This document shows, piece by piece, positions 17,833-25,932 of a DNA stretch of 55,426 nt. The DNA lies in assembly GCA_044224215.1 (NCBI GenBank), contig JBGAKX010000013.1, positions 1 through 55,426 of the forward strand. Reading direction: 5' to 3'. The notes beneath the pieces were generated by a model. That model was not told where the DNA came from. It saw only the letters and a list, made by a program, of their open reading frames with translations, and ran no database searches. A program made the position numbers and the translations under genes. The DNA comes from DAOMFM01 sp035429825. GTDB lineage: Bacteria; Acidobacteriota; Blastocatellia; UBA7656; JADIYM01. How positions within the stretch are numbered: position 1 is the stretch's first letter; every line of letters begins with the position of its first letter.

Positions 17833-18117
17833 ATGATTGTTAGTACAGCGGGCGCGGTCCTGTTGCTGATTGTAGCGGCCATCCTCGCAGGCGTCGTCGT
17901 CGATCCTGCCGACGACGCGCCGACGTGGCTTCGCCTGCTTGCGTCCGTTGCCGCCGTGGTCGCCGTCGTGAGCGCGTGGCGCGTCTACCTCGGCGGACTC
18001 AGGCGGCGTCGCGCAGACGTCGGACCGCGCACGCGCATCGTGATGGTCGACAACACTGGCGATCCCCTTCAGCCCGTCGGCACGGCGGAACCGGCCACGG
18101 AAGACACCGCCGACTGA
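17833..18117 (+). CDS. Small two-helix membrane protein of unknown function
   Basis: 94 residues from ATG at 17833, though the frame is open upstream to 17626. Two hydrophobic helices (about 5-25 and 34-52) are followed by a basic stretch LRRRRAD and a polar, acidic tail. No recognised family. It stands between the divergent Nudix/MBL gene and a convergent alpha/beta hydrolase. Coding is supported mainly by clean hydrophobic periodicity; start uncertain. Confidence 0.55.
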   Translation: MIVSTAGAVLLLIVAAILAGVVVDPADDAPTWLRLLASVAAVVAVVSAWRVYLGGLRRRRADVGPRTRIVMVDNTGDPLQPVGTAEPATEDTAD

Positions 18118-18135
18118 CCGGCTCGCGTCGGGCCT

Positions 18136-19074
18136 CTATTCGTCGCTCAGCTCGATCCGCGGAATCTCGCCCGTCTTGCGCAGGCGCCCGGTCGCGCGCT
18201 CCTTGCGCTCGGGCAGCCGTTCTCGCATGAACGGCAGCACGGCGTCGGCGAGCGCAAACGGCTCTTCCTCAGGGACATAGTGGCCGCAGCTCGGGATCTC
18301 TACGAGCTTTGCATCGGGAAGCTCGGACGCGAGGCGCTTGCCGGTCGAGAGCTTGAGGTACGGGTCGTCGGTGCCCCAGACGACCAGCTTTGGCATGGAG
18401 GTCGCCGCGAGCTTTGCCGTCAGGCCGACCGTGTCGTGCGAGGTCAGGTCGCGCGCGAGCCGCGCGAGATGGAACGACCCGCCCCGGCTCTCGATCGGCG
18501 CGGCGTAGGATGCGATGGCGGGTTTTGTGAGCCGCGCCGGGTGCTTGGCGGCGGATCGCATGAGCCACGCGAGCACTCGCGGAAAGCCGAAGACACGTTC
18601 AAATATGGCGCCGACGGTCGCGGCCGGGTATGTCCGCGACGCGCGGACGATCCGCGGCGGCCAGTTTCGTTCGGTCACGGTGTTGACGAGCACGAGACCG
18701 ATGACGAGCCCGGGATGGTTGATCGCAAGGTGTTGGGCGACGCCTCCGCCGATGTCGTGGCCGAGCACGATCGTGTCCTTCAGACCGAGACCGGTAATGA
18801 ACTGGTGGACGTACCGAGCCTGGTCCGCAACGCCATACTTGCCGCTCGTCGGGTCACCCGATTTGCCGTATCCGAGCAGGTCGGGCGCAAATGCGCGGAA
18901 CCCCTCGGCCGAGAGCGTCGGACCGATGCGTCGCCACAGCAGCGCGTTGGTCGGCATGCCGTGCAGCAGGATGACGGGCGTCGCCCCCGGCGCGCCCCAT
19001 ACGGCAGCCGACATCATCGTCCCACCGGCGGGCACTTCGATCCGCTCGGGGTCTTGGATCGGCGACTGACTCAT
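18136..19074 (-). CDS. Alpha/beta hydrolase, epoxide hydrolase/dehalogenase-like
   Basis: 312 residues, cytosolic. The nucleophile elbow reads GHDIGG with Asp107 as nucleophile, which places it with epoxide hydrolases, haloalkane dehalogenases and fluoroacetate dehalogenases rather than Ser esterases. The oxyanion segment HGMPTN, the acid Asp236/237 in WGTDDPYL and His265 in CGHYVPEEEP complete the triad. A helical lid covers about 135-210. The C-terminal 30 residues are charged. The substrate cannot be told from sequence. The upstream 263-bp divergent region holds a good promoter for the gene on the other strand. Confidence 0.82.
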   Translation of the reverse strand: MSQSPIQDPERIEVPAGGTMMSAAVWGAPGATPVILLHGMPTNALLWRRIGPTLSAEGFRAFAPDLLGYGKSGDPTSGKYGVADQARYVHQFITGLGLKDTIVLGHDIGGGVAQHLAINHPGLVIGLVLVNTVTERNWPPRIVRASRTYPAATVGAIFERVFGFPRVLAWLMRSAAKHPARLTKPAIASYAAPIESRGGSFHLARLARDLTSHDTVGLTAKLAATSMPKLVVWGTDDPYLKLSTGKRLASELPDAKLVEIPSCGHYVPEEEPFALADAVLPFMRERLPERKERATGRLRKTGEIPRIELSDE

Positions 19075-19215
19075 GTTCAGGTCATCAGCACGGAACGCAC
19101 TGAACGGCTGCCGGTGTTATCTCCGATGAGGTTGTATTGTGGAAGAGCGCTTTCACTGTACTTGAAGCCGCGCGTCATTTGCAACGGGGGCCTTTTGCGA
19201 CTCCGGGACCCGCGC

Positions 19216-19245
19216 TTGCCGCCTCGCGCCGCGTCGCTCTAAGAT
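19216..19245 (+). promoter_or_regulatory. Candidate promoter TTGCCG-N18-TAAGAT
   Basis: TTGCCG (19216-19221), spacer 18, TAAGAT (19240-19245). The same design is found before hfq (35656). It would serve the secreted protein gene at 19338 with a leader of about 85 nt. Confidence 0.45.
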
Positions 19246-19337
19246 ACCCAACCGCGGGAGCGCGCCGGCCGCAGCCCTCAATTTTCGACTGACTTTGCGC
19301 GCGGGCGGTTCAACTTGTCTGTGAGGGATTGGTCATT

Positions 19338-20141
19338 ATGGGGTCTACCCGGGTGGTGCTCGGCCGGCTGAGCGTTGCGGTGTGTATCGCGTGTCTGTGG
19401 CTGGCCGTCCCGGCCCGCGCGCAGAAGGCGCTGACGCCGACCGAGACGGTCGTCGCGTTCTACCGTTTGCTGCGCGAGCAGAACTACCGCGGCGGCATGG
19501 CGCTGTCCGTCTTTGGCGAGGCGGTGTCGGAGCTGTCCGAAGAAGACCTCATCGATCTGACGCCCGATTTCCAGAAGACGTTCTCGGCGATTCCGGAGAC
19601 GCTGGACGTTCGCGGCGAGCAGATCAGTGGAGACGCGGCGACGGTGTTCGTCCGGTTCGGCGGGCCCAACGATCCCGCGGACACGGTGTCGCTCGTCCGC
19701 GACGGCGGACGCTGGCTCGTCGGCGATCGCGACGTGCTCGCCGTGGTTCGCGAGCAGAAATCCGCGTACTTCTTCAACGTTCGGGTGACGGTCAACCACA
19801 ACGAGGTCTACGACCTGTTGAAGCGGATCACGGGCTGCGAGGACGTGCACTTCCGCCGCACGAAATCCTTTGCGACGCTCGACGAGCTGATCGCCACCGA
19901 AGGGTTGACCGACGATCTGAAGCAGGGCGCGGCGAGCGGATACCGGTTCACGGTCAACCTGACGCCCGACCGCCAGGCGTATACGGTCGTCGCGATCCCT
20001 GCGCGTTATGGTCGAACGGGCAGGCTCTCGTTCTACGCGGATGCGAAGGAGATCCGCGGGGCCGACGCCAAGGGTCTCGTCGTCGGCGAGCAGGCGCCCG
20101 TGCTGTCCGAGAACAATTTTGACGCCCCGCAGGAGCCCTAG
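19338..20141 (+). CDS. Exported protein of unknown function
   Basis: 267 residues. The ATG at 19338 has GAGGG upstream and opens a signal peptide (VLGRLSVAVCIACLWLAVPARAQ). Residues about 35-130 resemble an NTF2-like or DUF4878-type fold (TETVVAFYRLLREQNYRGGM, later GGRWLVGD), common in exported stress-type proteins. The C-terminal half (about 150-260) has two Cys-free blocks, with YRFTVNLTPDRQAYTVVAIPARYG resembling the soluble end of pilin-like proteins. Function unknown. It converges on the unknown gene at 20145 with only 3 bp between stops. Confidence 0.7.
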   Translation: MGSTRVVLGRLSVAVCIACLWLAVPARAQKALTPTETVVAFYRLLREQNYRGGMALSVFGEAVSELSEEDLIDLTPDFQKTFSAIPETLDVRGEQISGDAATVFVRFGGPNDPADTVSLVRDGGRWLVGDRDVLAVVREQKSAYFFNVRVTVNHNEVYDLLKRITGCEDVHFRRTKSFATLDELIATEGLTDDLKQGAASGYRFTVNLTPDRQAYTVVAIPARYGRTGRLSFYADAKEIRGADAKGLVVGEQAPVLSENNFDAPQEP

Positions 20142-20144
20142 CGG

Positions 20145-20720
20145 CTACAGGTGCTCGAAGATCCCCGTCGGGAGCTCACCGTTATAGGAGACGGCGACGT
20201 ACTCGTCGTCGTAGTTCCGAACAGGACCGTCGACGATGTGGCGTTCGAGGAACGGCGTGGCGATGCCGTCGACCATCCGGTATTCGCCGAGCTCAACGCG
20301 GCGGTTCTGGAGGAGGTCGATGACGAGCGTGCAGAGCCACGTCTCGGGATGGATGACGTAGAGGACGAACTCGGACGGGAATGACACGAGCCGCGAGCCG
20401 TCCTGCGCGGCGTGCTCGCGTACCGTCAGGTCGTGCTCGTCGGCGTGCGCGAGCATGTTCCGCGGCGCGATGCGAGCGGCGCGCAGCAGGTCGGCGTCGC
20501 CGGAGCCTTCGCGGACCATGCGCACCATCGTGCGCGACCCGATCGTCTCGTCGACGCGGACGTTGCCGCCGGCGGATCTCCACGTGCTGACGATCGAGCT
20601 TCCACCGTCCCAGCGGCGTCGCTTTGCGTGGGCCTCGAACGTGCGGACGTCGGCAAGACGTTCCAGACCGCCAAGGGCATCCTGTGCCCGTCGGATGAGA
20701 TCGGCGCGCGATATTGACAT
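20145..20720 (-). CDS. Conserved-looking protein of unknown function
   Basis: 191 residues from ATG at 20720; the frame extends to 20891, but the start chosen leaves a normal divergent promoter gap to the next gene. It opens with DALGGLERLADVRTFEAHAKR, a phrase common at the mature N-terminus of LolA-like or outer-membrane sorting proteins, yet no signal peptide is seen. Several strands follow (SRLVSFPSEFVLYVIHP; VELGEYRMVDGIATPFLERH). A LolA-like beta-sheet fold is plausible; no active-site residues can be named. Confidence 0.6.
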   Translation of the reverse strand: MSISRADLIRRAQDALGGLERLADVRTFEAHAKRRRWDGGSSIVSTWRSAGGNVRVDETIGSRTMVRMVREGSGDADLLRAARIAPRNMLAHADEHDLTVREHAAQDGSRLVSFPSEFVLYVIHPETWLCTLVIDLLQNRRVELGEYRMVDGIATPFLERHIVDGPVRNYDDEYVAVSYNGELPTGIFEHL

Positions 20721-20818
20721 TCCACGGGGACCGGCCGGTTGAAAGGGGCGTGCGTGCGGCCGGGTGCCTAAAGTGTAGGCGGCGACCGGCCGAAATGCCA
20801 AATGGAGCACGCATACAA

Positions 20819-22237
20819 ATGAACGGGTCACTCTTTTCCCAGGTGACGCGTCAGCACCCGGCGCATGTTGTCCCCATGCGGTGCACACCACAGCTGGTTC
20901 GACGGCTGGTACGGCACTTTGAGGACCTCGTCGTCGACAATGGCCTGAACGCGCTCGTCCTGCAGGGGCGCTGTCTCGACGGCGACTGCAACACCGAGAC
21001 GTTTCGCTTCACCCGGCTCTCGGCGGCATCGAGGCACCACTACATTTTTGCCTGCGGGCCAACCTGTCCAGAGAGGACGTGGACGGTCCCCGAGTTCCCG
21101 AACTGCACCTTGTTTCAACAACGGGATTTTCACGAGTTCGATACGGGGCCGTTTCTGATCTTCGTCGACGCGCACGTTGCGGTGCTGTTCGCCTCGGCGC
21201 GGGTGACCGGCTCCGCGGACGATCGCCCGCTGTACGACACGGTGTGGAGTTTCGAACCGGATGTCGTGTTCACCGCGCTCGAATACCTGCACGCGCGGGT
21301 GTCGACGCAGCATCACGCGCACGAGGCGACGTTTGCCGCGAATCTCGATGAATCGGCGCCGCATTCGCCGTCGCTGCGGCTCACGCTCAGCCTGACGACA
21401 AAGCTCGCGCTTCTGCTGCAGCGCCAGACCGAGATCGAGACGACGATCAACCGGATCAGCAGGCTCGTCAACAGCGTGTCGCAACTCGACGAGCTCTGTC
21501 AGCGCATCGTCGAGCTCGTCAGCGAGACGCTGCTCGTTCGGCGTGCGTCGATTGCGATCTGGCAGCGCGACAGCCAGGTCCCAGAGAGCATGGCCGAAGC
21601 CATTCTGTCACCCGAGGCGAAGCGGCCGACGGGAGCGCTCGGACTGCTTGGAGCCTCGATTGAAGCTCCCATTGAATCACGCGGATTCCCGCTTGGAATG
21701 CTGACGGTTCAGGACGACGATCCAAATCGCACGTGGGAGCCCGAAGAGGAGATGATGCTGCGCACGATCGCCGATCAACTGGCGGTCGGGATCGTCAATT
21801 CGAGGCTTGCCAAGGTCATCGAAGAGCAGGCGATGACCGACGAGCTGACGGGATTGTTCAACAGGCGCTACTTCTTTGACCGGCTCGTGCGCGAGGTTCA
21901 GTTTGCCGAGCGAACCGAGCAGCCGGTGTCGCTCGTGATCGTGGATTTCGAGGGCCAGCCCGTCTCCAACGAGACGATCAGGCTTGCCGTGTCGGCACTG
22001 AAGACGACGTTGCGGTCCGTTGACGTGCTGTGCCGGTTCAGCGAGACGTCGTTTGCGTGCATCCTTCCGGCAACCGGCAGGCACGGAGCAATCCTCGCAG
22101 CGGATCGCGTGTCGTCGGCAATCTCGAGGGTTGCGATGAGGGTCGACGTCGGCATCAGCGCATACCCGTCCCCGGCCGTGGACACGGACGACCTGCTGTC
22201 GTCTGCGTTGCACGAGACGAGGATGTCGCGCACGTAG
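20819..22237 (+). CDS. DICT-GAF-GGDEF-like signalling protein with degenerate GGDEF
   Basis: 472 residues. Start at 20819 chosen for GGAG about 11 bp upstream; 20795 is an in-frame alternative. The N-terminal 20-150 region (LVLQGRCLDGDCNTETFRF; CPERTWTVPEFPNCTLF; AVLFASARV) resembles a DICT sensory domain. A GAF-like domain spans about 205-335. The C-terminal domain starts properly with DELTGLFNRRYFFDRL, but the metal site reads VIVDFEGQ and the signature loop reads RFSETSF instead of RxGGDEF, so diguanylate cyclase activity is unlikely. It may be a c-di-GMP/GTP sensor or partner protein. Its 3' end overlaps the convergent glycosyltransferase frame by 340 bp. Confidence 0.82.
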   Translation: MNGSLFSQVTRQHPAHVVPMRCTPQLVRRLVRHFEDLVVDNGLNALVLQGRCLDGDCNTETFRFTRLSAASRHHYIFACGPTCPERTWTVPEFPNCTLFQQRDFHEFDTGPFLIFVDAHVAVLFASARVTGSADDRPLYDTVWSFEPDVVFTALEYLHARVSTQHHAHEATFAANLDESAPHSPSLRLTLSLTTKLALLLQRQTEIETTINRISRLVNSVSQLDELCQRIVELVSETLLVRRASIAIWQRDSQVPESMAEAILSPEAKRPTGALGLLGASIEAPIESRGFPLGMLTVQDDDPNRTWEPEEEMMLRTIADQLAVGIVNSRLAKVIEEQAMTDELTGLFNRRYFFDRLVREVQFAERTEQPVSLVIVDFEGQPVSNETIRLAVSALKTTLRSVDVLCRFSETSFACILPATGRHGAILAADRVSSAISRVAMRVDVGISAYPSPAVDTDDLLSSALHETRMSRT

Positions 22238-23820
22238 TCGTTCGCGACCCAGACTTCGATCGCCGGCGGTCCGTCGAGCCTGTACACACGCGCGAAACCG
22301 GACACGAACCTGGCATCGTCGCGGAGTCCCCACGCGGCGTCGCCTTCACGGGTGACCACGAGGACGACCCCGGACGGCAGCGCCCCGGTCGACGACCATT
22401 CGTTCCATTCGCGCGTGCCTTCGTGGACGATCTGGCGAAAGCGGAGCCCCGATTCCGGGACTACAGGTCCGAGGCCTCCGCTGTCCATCAGTACGAGGTG
22501 GCTGGGGGCGAGGCGAGCGGTGACGTTGTCGCGAAGCCATGCCGCAACAGTGTGGCGGTCGCGCCACGGCTTTGCGTTCCGGCTGTTGCGGTAGGCCTCC
22601 TGGAAGACGGCGAGTTGTGACGGACCGTCGGAGACCAGCACGGCGTACTGACACGCGACGATCGCGGCGATCGCAACCGTCGCGACGGTCGCCGCACGGC
22701 GCGATCGCACGACGAGCCGGATCCCGGGAACGAGCAGGGCGACGGCCGTGAGGTACGGCACTGCGTACCGGACGTTGAGCAGCGCGACGGCAGCGATCGG
22801 GTAGATCTGTGCCTCACCGCGGAAGAGGCTGACGACGAGAAACCCGAACGGCACGAGCGGCAGCAACGCCGGAAGTTCGTCGGCGATGCGCCACTTTCGC
22901 CGAAGGACGAGTAACGTGAGTCCGATAACGGCACACGCCAGCACGACCGGCCCGGCGACCACCGCGACGGCGAGCAACGCCCAACCCATTGCTGTAATTG
23001 GGTTTCCGACGACGAAGCTCGCCCATCCGAGCCGGCTCGCCTGCGACGCAAAGATGGTCCGGGCGGAGTACGGGCCGCGGACGAACTCGAGCGCGTCGCC
23101 GTAGATCGCCCAGTTGTGCCACAGCCAGAACAGCGGTCCCGTCGAGGCGACGCCGAGAAAGAGAAGTGCAGCGGCAGCGCGATGGCGGGGTTCGCCGCGC
23201 GAGCAGATCGCGACGACGACGGCGACGGCGGGGACGAGCGCCCAGCCTTCGTATCGTGTGAGTGTGGTCAGTGCGACGGCGAGCGCGGCGGCAACAAGCA
23301 GGCGCCGGGACTGGTCGCCGGCGCGCTGCCAGCGTTGCATCAGAAACGTCGCGGCCATCAGCGTCGCGATGAACGGCAGCTCGGTCATCGGCGTCGATGC
23401 CATGAACAGCACGCTCGGATTCAGCAGCAGAATCCCGGCGGCGAGCAGCGCCGCGGTTTCGTCGCGGTCGAACAGCTCGAACCCGACGCGATACACAAGC
23501 CACACCGCGAGCACGAACGACACGAGCGACGGGCTCGTCCCCGCCCAACCGGTTCGCCACAACGTGTCGTTCCACACGAACGGCAGCATCACAATGTGCG
23601 GCACGGGGAGCCACGGCGATCCGAGCTGCACGTATGCGCTCCACAGGCTGGGATCGCGCGAGTCGACGACCTTCCGGGCGATGTTCAGGTGCGCGATGCC
23701 GTCGCCGTACAGGTTGTTCATCCCGTGCCACGCGAACCACGCGCTCGTCGCGATGCCGGTGACGGCCGCAGCGAGCGCCACGTGGGCGCCGTGGCGCGGT
23801 CCGTGCGGGACAGTCGACAT
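21898..23820 (-). CDS. Polytopic membrane protein, GT-C glycosyltransferase type
   Basis: 640 residues from ATG at 23820 (MSTVPHGPRHG). About ten to twelve hydrophobic helices follow, with a first periplasmic loop containing MNNLYGDGIAHLNIARK, the acidic site expected of GT-C enzymes that use lipid-linked sugars, and LTTLTRYEGWALVPA. The ArnT/PMT-like family is the closest I can name; donor and acceptor are unknown. The soluble tail (about 460-540) is followed by about 110 residues that read antisense through the GGDEF-like gene and look unlike a fold, so the effective end may be nearer 22240. Divergent from the phosphodiesterase-like gene, 76 bp apart. Confidence 0.75.
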   Translation of the reverse strand: MSTVPHGPRHGAHVALAAAVTGIATSAWFAWHGMNNLYGDGIAHLNIARKVVDSRDPSLWSAYVQLGSPWLPVPHIVMLPFVWNDTLWRTGWAGTSPSLVSFVLAVWLVYRVGFELFDRDETAALLAAGILLLNPSVLFMASTPMTELPFIATLMAATFLMQRWQRAGDQSRRLLVAAALAVALTTLTRYEGWALVPAVAVVVAICSRGEPRHRAAAALLFLGVASTGPLFWLWHNWAIYGDALEFVRGPYSARTIFASQASRLGWASFVVGNPITAMGWALLAVAVVAGPVVLACAVIGLTLLVLRRKWRIADELPALLPLVPFGFLVVSLFRGEAQIYPIAAVALLNVRYAVPYLTAVALLVPGIRLVVRSRRAATVATVAIAAIVACQYAVLVSDGPSQLAVFQEAYRNSRNAKPWRDRHTVAAWLRDNVTARLAPSHLVLMDSGGLGPVVPESGLRFRQIVHEGTREWNEWSSTGALPSGVVLVVTREGDAAWGLRDDARFVSGFARVYRLDGPPAIEVWVANDYVRDILVSCNADDSRSSVSTAGDGYALMPTSTLIATLEIADDTRSAARIAPCLPVAGRMHANDVSLNRHSTSTDRNVVFSADTASLIVSLETGWPSKSTITSDTGCSVRSAN

Positions 23821-23896
23821 CGAGCGCGAGGATACCAAGCCGCCGCGCCTGCTGTACAATCCGCTGGCGCCGGCGCCCGCCGTGCCTGGCTTCCAC

Positions 23897-25573
23897 ATGT
23901 CCGGTGAACCACAACGCCCGCGTGTCGCGGTGCTCGGACTCGACGGCGCGACGTTTCTGACGCTCGATCCGCTGATCGATTCCGGCGCGCTCCCGAACTT
24001 CGCACGAATGCGCGCGGAAGGCGTCCGGGGACGCTTGCGCGCGACGTCTCCTCCGAACAGCCCGCTCGGCTGGGCGGCGTTCATGACGGGCCGGAACGCT
24101 GGCAAACACGGCCTGTTCGGCTTCTTCACGTTCGAGCCCGAACGCTACCGGCTCGGCGTGTCGACCGGCGCTCGCGTTGCCGCGCCGACGTTGTGGGAGA
24201 TCGCCTCGCGCCGGGGCGTCCGATCGGCGGTCGTCAACGTCCCCTACAGCTACCCGCCGCGAGGGGTCGACGGCGTGACCGTCAGCGGCATGGACACGCC
24301 GCACGGTCGTCCGTTCACGAACCCGCCTTCGTTCGAGGCGGAACTCCTTGGCGCAGTATCCGACTACCGGATCGAGATGGACCTCCCGCGCGGCACCGAC
24401 GCGCGCAAGGCGTGGATTCTCGAGCGCGGTCTCGACTACGTGAGAGCTCGCGCGCGGGCGTTCGACTTTGTGCGGGCACGCGTCGCTCCGCAGCTCTTTG
24501 TCGGAGTGTTCACCGCGACGGACCGCATTCACCACTTCCTGTGGGCGGAAATCGACGCGACGCATCCACGGCACGATCCCGCGCTCGCGCCGTCGTGCCG
24601 CGAGCTGCTCGAGGACGTCTATCGCGAGATCGACGCCGAGCTCGGCCGGCTGATCGACTGGGCCGGCGACGACGGCGCCGTCTTCATCCTTTCCGACCAC
24701 GGATTCTCCGGTGTCCAGAAGACGTTCTTCGTGCATCACTGGCTTCATGGGCGGGGCCTGCTTGCGCTCGCCGAACGACAGCGCGCGGACACGTCGATGA
24801 CGCTGCTGCGGTTCCTGCGCGCTCGACCGCGCCTGTACGACGCCGCGCGCGAAGTGAAGCGCCGCATTCCGGGCCTCAAGCAGCGCGAGATGAGCCGCCG
24901 GTCGATCGGCGCGAGCGCTCCGTACCGCAAGATCGACTGGTCACGGACGCGGGCGTTCTACATCAACAACCAGGGATTTCGCGTCAACCTCGCCGGTCGC
25001 GAACCGGGCGGAATCGTCGACCCGGCGGACTACGAAGCCCTCCGCGACGAGCTGATCGCCGCCGCGCGCGAGATCCGCGATCCCCAGACGGGCGCGCCGG
25101 TCTACGCAACCGCCGTCCGTCGCGAAGAGCTTTACTCGGGCGGCCACGAACAGGCGACCGCCGACGTCGTCCTCGTCGAGGTGAACGGTCGCGAGCGCGC
25201 CGCCGAGAACTTCTCGACCAGCGCACAGATCAACCCCGAGCGGCTGGACCGGCTGTTCGCCGCACGCGGCATCCCCGGCAACCACGCCGACTACGGCGTC
25301 CTGATGGCGCGCGGCGCGGGAATCCGACGCGGCGCAGTTGTCGAAGGCGCAGCGCTGCAGGATCTCGCGCCGACGATCCTCCACTACCTCGGGTTGCCCG
25401 TCCCGCTCGGCATGGACGGCCGCGTGCTCGACGACGCGCTCGCGGTCGAATTCACGTCGCAACATCGCGTCGAACGATGCGACGACGACGAAGGAGAATA
25501 CGCCGGCGACGGTCTCGAATCCGATGACGAGGCCGACATCGAGGAGCGTCTGCGCGGACTCGGCTACCTGTAA
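23897..25573 (+). CDS. Alkaline-phosphatase-superfamily phosphodiesterase
   Basis: 558 residues from ATG at 23897 (MSGEPQRPRVAV). Metal-site motifs of the type I phosphodiesterase/nucleotide pyrophosphatase family are in order: LGLDGATF (Asp16), the nucleophile region PPNSPLGWAAFMTGRNAGKHG, TATDRIHHFLW and LSDHGFSG, with a late NHADYGVL. Many relatives act on nucleotides, phospholipid head groups or sulfated glycans. There is no signal peptide, so it is probably cytosolic or membrane-associated. The last 40 residues are very acidic. Shares a short divergent promoter region with the glycosyltransferase gene; a TACAAT lies at 23855-23860. Confidence 0.85.
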   Translation: MSGEPQRPRVAVLGLDGATFLTLDPLIDSGALPNFARMRAEGVRGRLRATSPPNSPLGWAAFMTGRNAGKHGLFGFFTFEPERYRLGVSTGARVAAPTLWEIASRRGVRSAVVNVPYSYPPRGVDGVTVSGMDTPHGRPFTNPPSFEAELLGAVSDYRIEMDLPRGTDARKAWILERGLDYVRARARAFDFVRARVAPQLFVGVFTATDRIHHFLWAEIDATHPRHDPALAPSCRELLEDVYREIDAELGRLIDWAGDDGAVFILSDHGFSGVQKTFFVHHWLHGRGLLALAERQRADTSMTLLRFLRARPRLYDAAREVKRRIPGLKQREMSRRSIGASAPYRKIDWSRTRAFYINNQGFRVNLAGREPGGIVDPADYEALRDELIAAAREIRDPQTGAPVYATAVRREELYSGGHEQATADVVLVEVNGRERAAENFSTSAQINPERLDRLFAARGIPGNHADYGVLMARGAGIRRGAVVEGAALQDLAPTILHYLGLPVPLGMDGRVLDDALAVEFTSQHRVERCDDDEGEYAGDGLESDDEADIEERLRGLGYL

Positions 25574-25616
25574 CCGAAGCGTCGGGCGCGGTAGCGCTTG
25601 GACGATCGCTTCCAAC

Positions 25617-25707
25617 GCAGAGCCGATCCCGTCAGGGATCGGGGTACCTCCACGATGCCCACGGCGTCACGTTCCCCCGATCGCTCGCGCGATCGGCTCT
25701 GCGGTGA
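25617..25707. repeat. 91-bp hairpin repeat, unit 1
   Basis: Ends are 12-bp inverted repeats (GCAGAGCCGATC / GATCGGCTCTGC) followed by GGTGA. Inside, CCGATCCC-gtca-GGGATCGG can form a competing hairpin. It differs from unit 2 at one base. The 359-bp gap 25574-25932 contains nothing else but a partial GCGCGGTAGCGC word at 25588 and the leader of the next gene. Confidence 0.92.
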
Positions 25708-25715
25708 CGTCGAAG

Positions 25716-25806
25716 GCAGAGCCGATCCCGTCAGGGATCGGGGTACCTCCACGATGCCCACGGCGTCACGTTCCCCCGATCGCTCACGCGATCGGCTCTG
25801 CGGTGA
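25716..25806. repeat. 91-bp hairpin repeat, unit 2
   Basis: Direct copy of unit 1, 8 bp downstream of it, with a single substitution (GCTCACG for GCTCGCG). Near-identity implies recent duplication. Both can encode short ORFs in several frames, but none looks like a gene. Confidence 0.92.
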
Positions 25807-25932
25807 ACAGGCACGCCGTGATGCGGAGCTGGGCGTGATAACGCTCTGCCGATCGAACGCCGTGTGACCTCGCGGTCGGCTGCGCAAGGAATATCGCTAT
25901 CGAGGCCACGGACTTCGTGGTATTCGTCCCCT

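Noticed and set aside
25617..25806. Possible CRISPR array
   Set aside because: Only two long units with an 8-bp gap; no short repeats with regular spacers and no cas genes.
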